A stretch of DNA of 64,000 nt, from assembly GCA_963718105.1 (NCBI GenBank), contig OY970352.1, positions 2,976,001 through 3,040,000 of the forward strand. Direction: 5' to 3'. Below, piece by piece: positions 43,535-50,501 of the stretch. Numbering within the stretch: position 1 is the stretch's first letter; every line of letters starts with the position of its first letter. The notes beneath the pieces were generated by a model that saw only the letters and a list, made by a program, of their open reading frames with translations, ran no database searches and was not told the DNA's origin. Both the position numbers and the translations under genes were made by a program. The stretch comes from DASYKT01 sp963718105. GTDB lineage: Bacteria > Acidobacteriota > Blastocatellia > Pyrinomonadales > Pyrinomonadaceae.

Positions 43535-43559
43535 AATAATTCTAAGTTATCGATACCAA

Positions 43560-43765
43560 CTCCCCGCAAAATCCACTTTTCAAGTTAAATCTTCAACAAA
43601 ATTATCCCCGAAAGTTGAAAACTTTTTCAAAAAATTAAAATTTTTTCCGGCTTTTTCCACAGGAATAAAAGATTCTTTTATCGAATTGACGGCAAAAAAG
43701 TTATCGAATTTTCCACAAGAAATCCACAGGATATTCACAGTTTTTCCACAGGCTTTTCCACAGAA
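43560..43765. other. oriC: Candidate replication origin: DnaA-box cluster with AT-rich stretch
   Basis: Four TTTTCCACA 9-mers (43653-43661, 43709-43717, 43742-43750, 43754-43762) and two relatives (AAATCCACA 43720-43728, ATATTCACA 43731-43739) lie on one strand within 110 bp. They match the TTWTNCACA DnaA consensus exactly or with one to two changes. Just left is a strongly AT-rich stretch (about 43580-43650) that could unwind. dnaA itself is not in the window. The origin call is inference; a DnaA-regulated promoter for the RNA next door is the alternative. Confidence 0.6.
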
Positions 43766-43802
43766 GTAGTTGAAAAATAAGCACTTAACGTGAATTTTTC
43801 TC

Positions 43803-43830
43803 TTGACAAGTAAAAATTAAAATGTAGAAT
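43803..43830 (+). promoter_or_regulatory. Strong promoter for the structured RNA
   Basis: Perfect TTGACA (43803-43808), 16-nt spacer and TAGAAT (43825-43830), with a predicted transcription start near 43837. Confidence 0.75.
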
Positions 43831-43836
43831 AGCTTC

Positions 43837-44352
43837 ACAGTCGAAAATGCTTACGGGCACTTTGACCGGCACCGGGAGGTGGAACGAATGCGGTGACGCG
43901 ATCGTTCGAGGACAGAAGGAGCGGAAAGCCACTGTCTGGTACGCCTGGAGCCGAAGCCGAAAGGCTTGCTAAGGTTCGCCGCAAGGCAGACCTGAGTTGC
44001 TCGGATAAAAACGAAGCAACGCTCACGGGAAATGATCAGCCTATTGAGTGCTATGCCGCTCACGTTGCAAGACGAGAGCCTCGTTGCCGGGAACGTAACC
44101 GGCGGTGGAGGAAAAGCCACCAGAACAAAAACCTAATGGCACCGCGCACCGAAAGGTAGCGCAACAAAATGGTGAAAACTTGCTTGGGTGCTGACCGGGA
44201 ATTACCACCCGCTGGAATTCTCGGAATACAAAAATCGCGATTCGAGTGTGTGCATGCTCAAATCGCACCCCTTTTCGGGGACACTTCGGTGTTCTGGAAA
44301 AGAACACAAGAGCGTTGTCTTGAGCGATCAAGTCAACGCTTTTGTTTTTTTG
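43837..44352 (+). ncRNA. Large structured non-coding RNA of unknown family
   Basis: No frame codes for a plausible protein, but the region has its own promoter and terminator and many compact hairpins. GNRA-type loops cap several: CACC-GGGA-GGTG (43870), TGCG-GTGA-CGCG within AACGA/TCGTT (43884-43907), AAGCC-GAAA-GGCTT, GCC-GCAA-GGC and ACC-GAAA-GGT within GCGC/GCGC. Near the end are CCCC/GGGG, ACAC-TTCG-GTGT (a UUCG loop) and GTTCT/AGAAC hairpins. This density of stable loops resembles ribozyme-class RNAs. I find no RNase P core (GAGGAAAGTCC), tmRNA tag or ends, SRP loop or 6S shape. Function unknown. Confidence 0.7.
44311..44352 (+). terminator. Intrinsic terminator of the structured RNA
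   Basis: AGCGTTGTCTTGA-GCGA-TCAAGTCAACGCT (13-bp stem with one T-T mismatch, 44311-44340) followed by TTTGTTTTTTTG. Confidence 0.9.
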
Positions 44353-44402
44353 TAGTGGTTTAGTTTGAAAATTATCCTTAAAGTCCCCAACTTCGGACAA
44401 AA

Positions 44403-44600
44403 GAAAATAACCCAGGGGTAAGTGAGCCAGGCGAGCGCCACCCTGGGTATATGAATTTTAAAAACGATCCAGCCCTGAAAGGGCGGCAGAAGACCGGATT
44501 CTGTCACCCTTTCAGGGCTCTCACTTCGAAATCGATCAATACCCAGGGCTAAAGCCCTGGGCTACTCTCTACAGTCCGCTACGCGGACATTATTGTTTTT
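44403..44600. repeat. Palindromes in the gap between the RNA and obgE
   Basis: ACCCAGGGGTAAG faces CACCCTGGGTAT (44411-44452); AGCCCTGAAAGGGCG faces ACCCTTTCAGGGCT (44471-44520); ACCCAGGGCTAAAGCCCTGGG is itself a hairpin (44541-44563); AGTCCGCTACGCGGAC follows. No gene is seen. Confidence 0.75.
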
Positions 44601-44704
44601 AAACTGATACTGCCGTTTTTTTATACCTGCTTATCTGCTAAACTAGTTGTTTCTTTTTCACACAGATTCTGATCCTTGTGTTTTAAGGATCTAAAATAGA
44701 AATA

Positions 44705-45742
44705 ATGTTCATAGATCGCGCAAAAATTTACATCAAGGCGGGAAACGGCGGCAGCGGCGTGACGGCCTTTCGCCGCGAGAAATTCATCGCCAAAGGCGGC
44801 CCATCGGGCGGCGACGGCGGGCGCGGCGGCGATGTCTGGCTGGAAGCCGACTATGGGCTAAATACGCTGCTTCACTTGCGTTATAATCCCGAGCACAAGG
44901 CCGATCGCGGCCGCCACGGTGAAGGCTCTAACCGCCACGGCAAGGACGGCGAGGACGCGACGGTAAAAGTGCCCGTCGGCACGCAGGTCTTTGACGTCGG
45001 GACCGGTGAATTGCTCTATGATTTTACCGAGGCCGGACAGCAGTTCAAGGCAGCCAAAGGGGGCCGTGGAGGCTTTGGCAACGCGCATTTTACCACCTCG
45101 ACCAACCGCGCCCCGCGCTATCACCAGACCGGCGGCGAAGGCGAAGAACGCGAACTGCAGTTGGAACTTAAACTTATCGCCGATGTCGGGCTGGTCGGTT
45201 TTCCCAACGCGGGAAAATCCACGCTGATCTCGGTCATCTCGGCCGCTAAGCCGAAAATAGCCGACTACCCTTTTACCACGCTCGAACCGAATCTGGGTGT
45301 GGTGGATATCGGCAATTATAAAACTTTTGTGGTGGCGGATATTCCCGGCCTGATCGAAGGCGCGCACGAAGGCGCCGGGCTGGGCGACCGGTTTTTGCGG
45401 CACGTGGAGCGCACCAAGCTGATCCTGCACCTGGTGGATGTATCATCACTTTCGGGGCGAGATCCGGTCGAAGATTATGAAATAATAAACCGCGAGCTGG
45501 CGAATTATAACGAGGAGCTCGCCCGTAGGCCGCAGCTCGTAGTGGCGACAAAATTGGATATCCTGGAAGAACCGGAACGGCTGGAAAATTTACGCGCGGC
45601 CGCGAAAAAGGATGGGAAAGAGCTTCTTGAAATTTCTTCGGCGGCGAATAAAGACACGCGCGAACTGGTGATGAAGATAGCGCAGGCTTTGGACGAATTA
45701 AAAACGGTTGAGATAACACTTGATGCAGAATCGTCCCTTTAA
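44705..45742 (+). CDS. obgE: Obg/CgtA GTPase
   Basis: A 345-residue GTPase of 50S subunit assembly and stress signalling. The Gly-rich Obg fold (1-158: IKAGNGGSGVTAFRREKF, GGDGGRGGDVW, KGGRGGFGN) precedes the G domain: G1 GFPNAGKST near residue 165, G2 TTLEPNLG, G3 VADIPGLIEGA, G4 ATKLD and G5 ISSAANK. There is no extra C-terminal domain. Its last 20 nt overlap the start region of the next gene, and it leads a tight operon with nadD and rsfS. Confidence 0.96.
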   Translation: MFIDRAKIYIKAGNGGSGVTAFRREKFIAKGGPSGGDGGRGGDVWLEADYGLNTLLHLRYNPEHKADRGRHGEGSNRHGKDGEDATVKVPVGTQVFDVGTGELLYDFTEAGQQFKAAKGGRGGFGNAHFTTSTNRAPRYHQTGGEGEERELQLELKLIADVGLVGFPNAGKSTLISVISAAKPKIADYPFTTLEPNLGVVDIGNYKTFVVADIPGLIEGAHEGAGLGDRFLRHVERTKLILHLVDVSSLSGRDPVEDYEIINRELANYNEELARRPQLVVATKLDILEEPERLENLRAAAKKDGKELLEISSAANKDTRELVMKIAQALDELKTVEITLDAESSL

Positions 45743-46055
45743 CATGACGATGAATGACGGTTCGCGTCATTTCTATGCTCATCCGACGGTGATCTCGTGG
45801 GACGATCTGCTGGACCATCTGGAAAAGCTTGACGAGCTGGAGATAACGGGCATCGTGAGCGACGACGTGATCGAAACCTGGGTCGATTTTACTTACCGCA
45901 CCTGCGAATTTTCGATCAATGATCAGAACGGAGATTTCTGGTTCTTTTCCGAAAATTTGAATTGCCCGGAGAAAGTTTTACAGGAGATCGTGGACCATTG
46001 CATTAAGCTGCCGGCAGAAGAGATAGTCGAAGAAGTAGCTGAAGAAAGCAAATGA
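45723..46055 (+). CDS. Conserved-looking small acidic protein between obgE and nadD
   Basis: A 110-residue acidic protein I do not recognise. The middle (ISWDDLLDHLEKLDELEITG, then WVDFTYRTCEFSIND) looks like an alpha/beta fold, with WFFSENLNCPEKVLQEI following. ATG codons at 45723, 45744 and 45750 are all possible; 45744 would start 2 nt after the obgE stop. The end overlaps nadD by 4 nt (ATGA), so it is translated within this operon. Its placement suggests a ribosome- or NAD-linked role, which is only inference. Confidence 0.6.
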   Translation: MQNRPFNMTMNDGSRHFYAHPTVISWDDLLDHLEKLDELEITGIVSDDVIETWVDFTYRTCEFSINDQNGDFWFFSENLNCPEKVLQEIVDHCIKLPAEEIVEEVAEESK

Positions 46056-46723
46056 AAAGGATCGCATTTTTTGGCGGGAGCTTTGACCCGGTCCATAATG
46101 CGCATTTGCGCATTGCCCAAAAACTGCCGGAACTTTTCGGGCTGGAAGAATTTTATTTTGTGCCCGCTTTTCACGCGCCGCACAAACCTGACCGGGAACC
46201 GCTTTCGGCATATCATCGTTTTGCGATGCTCACCGCTGCGACGGAAAACGAGCCGAAGGTTAAAATTTCGACCGTTGAACTCGATGAAGCGAAACCGCGT
46301 TATACGATCGAGACGGCGGCGAAATTACTGGATGAGTTCAAGGGTGATACTGAGATCTTTTTTGTCATCGGCGCCGATTCGTGGCGCGATATTACAACCT
46401 GGCGCGAGTGGGAAAAACTGCTGCTGATGGTAAATTTTATCGTGGTGGAACGCCCGGGCGTAGAGATAGATTTTACGCATGTCACGGCTGTCACTGCTGG
46501 GATCGCGGCCCGCTGCGTGAACCTGCGAGGCAAAAGCGAACCGGAAATTATCAGCCGGATGACCGAAATAACCGGAGAAAAGATATATTTTACCGATACC
46601 GTCAAATTGGACATTTCGGCGACGGAAATACGGCGAAAGATCGAAGAAAATGCCGCCGGCTGGCAGGCCGATCTGCCCGCCGCGGTTGCAAAATACATAG
46701 AAAAATATCAGATTTATAAATAA
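46052..46723 (+). CDS. nadD: Nicotinate-nucleotide adenylyltransferase
   Basis: Adenylates nicotinate mononucleotide in NAD synthesis. 223 residues with the nucleotidyltransferase signature GGSFDPVHNAHLRIAQ near the start, FFVIGADSWRDITTWREWEKL in the middle and the C-terminal DISATEIRRKI. HAPHKPD is the usual substrate-loop motif. It overlaps the upstream gene by 4 nt and rsfS by 1 nt (TAATG). Confidence 0.94.
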   Translation: MKRIAFFGGSFDPVHNAHLRIAQKLPELFGLEEFYFVPAFHAPHKPDREPLSAYHRFAMLTAATENEPKVKISTVELDEAKPRYTIETAAKLLDEFKGDTEIFFVIGADSWRDITTWREWEKLLLMVNFIVVERPGVEIDFTHVTAVTAGIAARCVNLRGKSEPEIISRMTEITGEKIYFTDTVKLDISATEIRRKIEENAAGWQADLPAAVAKYIEKYQIYK

Positions 46724-47193
46724 TGGAAGACACTTTAAAAGAAAAATCACTGCACCCCGCCGTAGCGGAGACGGCAGAGGCCACAGCAACCGCAGAGGCG
46801 GCAGAAACGGCTGAAAAAAGCGAACGCGCTACGCCCTACATCGAATTGGATGAGCGCGTAAAGCTCGCGCTGCATTGCGCCGATGAGAAAAAAGGCATCG
46901 GCATCAGCGCGCTCGACCTGCGCGAGATAACCAGCTTTACCGATTTTTTTATCGTGGTAAGCGGCCTTAACACGCGGCAGGTGCAAGCCATTTCCGATGA
47001 GATCGAAGTACAGCTAAAGAAGCAGTTGGGCGAAAAACCGCTTCGTATCGAAGGCCATTCTACCGCCGAGTGGGTCCTGATGGATTACGGCGATTTCGTC
47101 GTGCATATTTTTGAAAATAAGGCGCGCAACTTTTACGATCTCGAACGCCTCTGGCGCGATGCCAAAAAAGTCGAGCTGCCGAAAGAATTGTAG
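46723..47193 (+). CDS. rsfS: Ribosomal silencing factor RsfS
   Basis: Binds L14 on the 50S subunit and blocks joining with 30S in starved cells. 156 residues; the first about 40 form a low-complexity Ala/Glu/Thr extension not usual in the family. The core is KLALHCADEKKG, ALDLREITSFTDFFIVVSG, RIEGHSTAEWVLMDYGDFV and ENKARNFYDLERLW. The start overlaps the nadD stop by one base. Confidence 0.94.
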   Translation: MEDTLKEKSLHPAVAETAEATATAEAAETAEKSERATPYIELDERVKLALHCADEKKGIGISALDLREITSFTDFFIVVSGLNTRQVQAISDEIEVQLKKQLGEKPLRIEGHSTAEWVLMDYGDFVVHIFENKARNFYDLERLWRDAKKVELPKEL

Positions 47194-47254
47194 CGATGAG
47201 TAAACTATCAGCTTTAATAGTTATCAAGTTTTTTACCTATAGAGTAGATGATCA

Positions 47255-47400
47255 AATTTTTCTGCGGTTTTCGTGTTAATTCGTGTGGTTTCGTGGTTCC
47301 AGTATTAAGCCTTGGTTCTGAGAAGTTCAAGATCTGAAACCACGAAATCACACTAAAAAGACACGAACAAAACACAAGACAAAGTTCTGACTTTATAGGC
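47255..47400. repeat. GGTTTCGTGGTTCC palindrome with TTTATAGGCAAA arm
   Basis: GTGTTAATTCGTGTGGTTTC faces GAAACCACGAAATCACAC (47337 on), and ACTTTATAGGCAAAACC (47389 on) matches the middle arm of the nested palindrome at 32305. There is no gene in the 237-nt gap. Confidence 0.72.
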
Positions 47401-47430
47401 AAAACCAGTTAATCAACCTAAACTTTACCT

Positions 47431-48348
47431 GTGAACGAACTCGTCGCCAGATCTGAATCGATGCAGGAAGTCCTGCGAATCGCGGACAAGGTCGCCGTGA
47501 CGGATGCCGGCGTGCTGATCACCGGCGAAAGCGGCAGCGGCAAAAATCTCCTCGCCGAATATATCCATCAAAGATCAAAACGCGCCGCGAAGGAAGCGGT
47601 CAGGATCGACTGCGCCGCCTTGCCGCGCGAGCTGATCGAAGCCGAGCTTTTTGGTTTTGAGAAAGGCGCTTTTACCGGCGCCGTTTCCGCCCGCGAGGGA
47701 CGGTTCGAAACGGCCGATGGCTCGACGCTTGTTTTGGACGAGATCGCCCTGCTGCCTTTTGACGCCCAGGCAAAACTTTTACGCGTACTGGAAAATCGCG
47801 AGTTTGAAAAACTCGGCGGCAATCATGTGCAAAAAGTCGACGTACGGGTCATTGCGATGACCAATGTCGATCTGGAAAACGCCATCGCACGGCGCGCCTT
47901 TCGCGAAGATCTGTATTTCCGGCTCAATGTGGTGCGGATAAAAATGCCCCGCTTAAGCGAACGCCGCGAAGACATTGCGCCGCTGGCAGAAAATCTGCTG
48001 CGGTATTTTGCGCAAAAGCATGGGATAGGCGAGGCGGAAATGACGGCTTCGGCTGCCAGGCTTTTGCAAAATTACGACTTTCCCGGCAATATTCGCGAGC
48101 TTTCGAATTTGCTGGAACGGGCGCTGATACTCTCTGCCGGCGGAAAGATCGACGCCGGCGACTTCCCTGCCGCTTTACAAAATGCGGTGCCTTCAAATAA
48201 TAAAAAATGGCCGAGTTTGCACGACCTCGAAGAACGCCATATCCGGGAAACGCTCAGATTTACCAAAGGCAATAAATCAAAGGCCGCCGAACTGCTGGGA
48301 ATAAGCCGGAAAAATCTGTATGAGAAGCTGGCTAAGTTTGAAGAATGA
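47431..48348 (+). CDS. Sigma-54-type AAA+ transcriptional activator lacking a receiver domain
   Basis: A 305-residue enhancer-binding protein. The AAA+ domain covers about 3-230: Walker A GESGSGKN (a Thr/Glu-to-Asn change after the Lys relative to NtrC), the sigma-54-contacting GAFTGA loop, Walker B LVLDEIALLP and the sensor FREDLYFRLNV. A Fis-type helix-turn-helix lies at the C-terminus (HIRETLRFTKGNKSKAAELL, GISRKNLY). No N-terminal sensing or receiver domain is present, so control must come from elsewhere. It uses a GTG start without a clear Shine-Dalgarno. Confidence 0.87.
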   Translation: MNELVARSESMQEVLRIADKVAVTDAGVLITGESGSGKNLLAEYIHQRSKRAAKEAVRIDCAALPRELIEAELFGFEKGAFTGAVSAREGRFETADGSTLVLDEIALLPFDAQAKLLRVLENREFEKLGGNHVQKVDVRVIAMTNVDLENAIARRAFREDLYFRLNVVRIKMPRLSERREDIAPLAENLLRYFAQKHGIGEAEMTASAARLLQNYDFPGNIRELSNLLERALILSAGGKIDAGDFPAALQNAVPSNNKKWPSLHDLEERHIRETLRFTKGNKSKAAELLGISRKNLYEKLAKFEE

Positions 48349-48387
48349 AAAGCGGATATGGGGGATGCCCTGCTCATGACTACCTCT

Positions 48388-48528
48388 CAGGCCGGGAAGG
48401 GTTGCTTGCGCCCGCGGTTTCCGGTTTTCTTTGCACCTGTCCGCGCTCTTTGTCGGTAAGAATGGACTAACCGCAAGGCCACTAGGAAGAAACAAGAGCG
48501 GGCGCAAGCAACCCTTCCCGACCTCGAG
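48388..48528. repeat. REP-like palindrome pair, copy 5, outward-facing
   Basis: CAGGCCGGGAAGGGTTGCTT (48388 on) and GAGCGGGCGCAAGCAACCCT (48494 on). The arrangement matches copy 4 (39591-39719). Confidence 0.8.
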
Positions 48529-48572
48529 GCACCTTAGAAGCTCGATTTATTAAAAGCCTCGATAAGAACGTT

Positions 48573-49025
48573 ATGCGATTTCGTTTCGTCTGGATCGGTA
48601 AAACCAGGGATAAAAACTGGCGGGCGCTGCAGGAGGGCTACCTGGAGCGGCTTTCGCATTTTGTCCGGTTTGACACGGCAGAGATCAAAGAAAGCGCACC
48701 GAACGAAAGCAACGAACACGAGGGAAAGCGCATCTTAAATGCCTTAAACACAGGTTCTTATGTTATTTTGCTCGATGTTGCGGGCCGTCAGATAAGCTCG
48801 CAGGAGCTGGCTAAACAGTTGGAAAATTGGCAGAACCGGGGCCTGAAAGAGGTGGTTTTTGTTATCGGCGGGCAGGATGGGGTGTCGCGCCAAGTTGGTG
48901 AAAGAGCCGATTTTAGTTTATCCTTATCAGGTTTGACTTTTACGCACGAAGAAGCCAGAGTGATCCTTTTGGAACAGCTTTACCGTGCATTTACTATAAT
49001 TAACGGGTATCCGTATCAAAAATGA
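48573..49025 (+). CDS. rlmH: 23S rRNA pseudouridine-1915 N3-methyltransferase
   Basis: A SPOUT-class methyltransferase acting on helix 69 of 23S rRNA. 150 residues; the knot region VVFVIGGQDGVSRQV and the C-terminal LSGLTFTHEEARVILLEQLYRA with NGYPYQK are typical. The last codons overlap the next gene by 4 nt (ATGA). Confidence 0.93.
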   Translation: MRFRFVWIGKTRDKNWRALQEGYLERLSHFVRFDTAEIKESAPNESNEHEGKRILNALNTGSYVILLDVAGRQISSQELAKQLENWQNRGLKEVVFVIGGQDGVSRQVGERADFSLSLSGLTFTHEEARVILLEQLYRAFTIINGYPYQK

Positions 49026-49387
49026 AGAAATCTTTAGTTAACGAATACAAAAAAAGACTTACGGCCGAGCGGAAGGCGCTGGCCCACAAACTGGATTCGC
49101 AGGAGCATAATCTTGCGGTAGACGGTAATGAAATGCCCGACCCGGTCGATCTGGCGGCGCAGGCCTTTTCCAAGAACGTGATCCTGGCGCTTTCGGAAAA
49201 TGAGACCAGGCAACTGGGTATGATCGACGAAGCCCTCAGGCGCATCGATGATGGCGAGTATGGCGATTGTGCGAATTGCGGCAACGAGATCAATCCCAAG
49301 CGGCTGGATGCCGTGCCCTGGGCACGCTACGACATTGCCTGCCAGGAGCTGGTCGAGCAGGGAATGCTCGAAGAAGCCGAAGCATAA
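49022..49387 (+). CDS. DksA/TraR-type protein with incomplete zinc finger
   Basis: A 121-residue RNA-polymerase secondary-channel protein. Coiled-coil N-terminal two thirds with the polymerase-facing tip, then CANCGNEINPKRLDAVPWAR and ARYDIACQE. The usual four-Cys finger (C-x2-C ... C-x2-C) has only three cysteines; the third is replaced by Asp. Short DksA relatives with fewer cysteines exist, so the protein may still work. It overlaps rlmH by 4 nt and precedes comF by 41 nt. Confidence 0.88.
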   Translation: MKKSLVNEYKKRLTAERKALAHKLDSQEHNLAVDGNEMPDPVDLAAQAFSKNVILALSENETRQLGMIDEALRRIDDGEYGDCANCGNEINPKRLDAVPWARYDIACQELVEQGMLEEAEA

Positions 49388-49428
49388 AATTTAACGACCG
49401 CATCCAAAAAACATTTGTCTCCCTTCAA

Positions 49429-50148
49429 ATGTCTCTCCCCGACCAACTTTTAAGCCTTTTGTATCCACAGCCCTGTCTTTTGTGCGGGCGTAGTGTCGAA
49501 GACCGCCGGGACGGTGTCGCCTGCCGCGGCTGCTGGTCGCAGACACGCATCTTTGACGGCAATGAAGCTCTTTGCCACAAGTGCAGCGCTTATCTCTCAG
49601 CCGAGCGGCGCACGGACGGGCTGGCCTTTTGCCACCGCTGCGATGTTGACCATTTTGATCTGGCGCGGGCGATCGGCGTTTATGAGGGCGCGCTTTACGC
49701 TTCGATAATTGACCTCAAAGAAAAACCTTATCTCGCTCCGCACCTGCTGGAACTTTTGCAGACGGCTTTTCTCAATTCTAATTTTACAAATACCACAAGA
49801 ATTATTCCGGTCCCGCTTTCCGCGCGGCGCGAAAAAGAACGCGGCTTTAACCAGGCGGCGGTGATCGCCGGGCATCTGTCCCAACTGATAAAGATTCCGG
49901 CGGATGACCTGAGCCTGGCCCGAAAAGTTCATACCGAAAGGCATCGGGCCGGAATGGACAGAAAGGCGCGGCAGGACAGTGTCTTTAACGCTTTTGCGGT
50001 GAAAAGGCCGCGTCTGATCAAGGGCGAGAATATTCTGCTGGTAGATGATATCTTCACGACCGGCGCGACCGTTTCAAACTGCGCCAAAGCGCTGAAAAAA
50101 GCCGGCGCGGTCTCAGTGAATGTATTGACCATAGCGAGAGCGATCTAA
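49429..50148 (+). CDS. comF: ComF-family phosphoribosyltransferase-like protein
   Basis: A 239-residue protein associated with DNA uptake in naturally competent species. An N-terminal double zinc-finger stretch (CLLCGRSVEDRRDGVACRGC and CHKC...CHRC) is followed by the PRTase domain with the PRPP loop ILLVDDIFTTGATVSNC. The ATG at 49429 is chosen because upstream in-frame sequence belongs to the DksA-like gene region. No other competence genes are near. Confidence 0.88.
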   Translation: MSLPDQLLSLLYPQPCLLCGRSVEDRRDGVACRGCWSQTRIFDGNEALCHKCSAYLSAERRTDGLAFCHRCDVDHFDLARAIGVYEGALYASIIDLKEKPYLAPHLLELLQTAFLNSNFTNTTRIIPVPLSARREKERGFNQAAVIAGHLSQLIKIPADDLSLARKVHTERHRAGMDRKARQDSVFNAFAVKRPRLIKGENILLVDDIFTTGATVSNCAKALKKAGAVSVNVLTIARAI

Positions 50149-50228
50149 ACAGCGCCGACGCTGCAGTTTGCTGATTGCTTTGCTGCACAGCAATTTTCCA
50201 CCACTAAATCACACTAAACAACACTAAG

Positions 50229-50413
50229 GCCCGGAGGGCTTTGGGATATTAGCCGTGGGCGAAAGCCCACGGTATCGAATCGGGAATTTATTTAAGCTCC
50301 GGCAGGAGCGCCGGATGTTTTTCCGTCGCCCCTTTCGGAGCTTGTTGTTTTGGCTGGTGCGGTTCCGTGGGCTTTCGCCCACGGCTAATGTCCGAGATGC
50401 CTCCGGCATCAAT
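50229..50413. repeat. CCCGGAGGGCTTTGGGATATTAGCC element, copy 2
   Basis: Same architecture as 14248-14433: GTGGGCGAAAGCCCAC, CTCCGGCAGGAG, GTGGGCTTTCGCCCAC and GATGCCTCCGGCATC. It covers most of the 353-nt gap after comF. Confidence 0.78.
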
Positions 50414-50501
50414 CAAAAAGATAAAGATGGTATGAACAACACCAAGGCCCTTCCGGACCTGAGAGGTGATCATGTGGTTCCACCCCCGTGAACAGGCAAT
50501 G

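Noticed and set aside
43893..44159. An 88-codon plus-strand frame in the RNA region
   Set aside because: Starts without a ribosome binding site and spans stable hairpins; the DNA looks structured rather than coding.
43837..44352. RNase P RNA, tmRNA, SRP RNA, 6S RNA or group I/II intron as identity of the structured RNA
   Set aside because: Core motifs of each family were looked for by eye and not found; a covariance-model search is needed to exclude divergent members.
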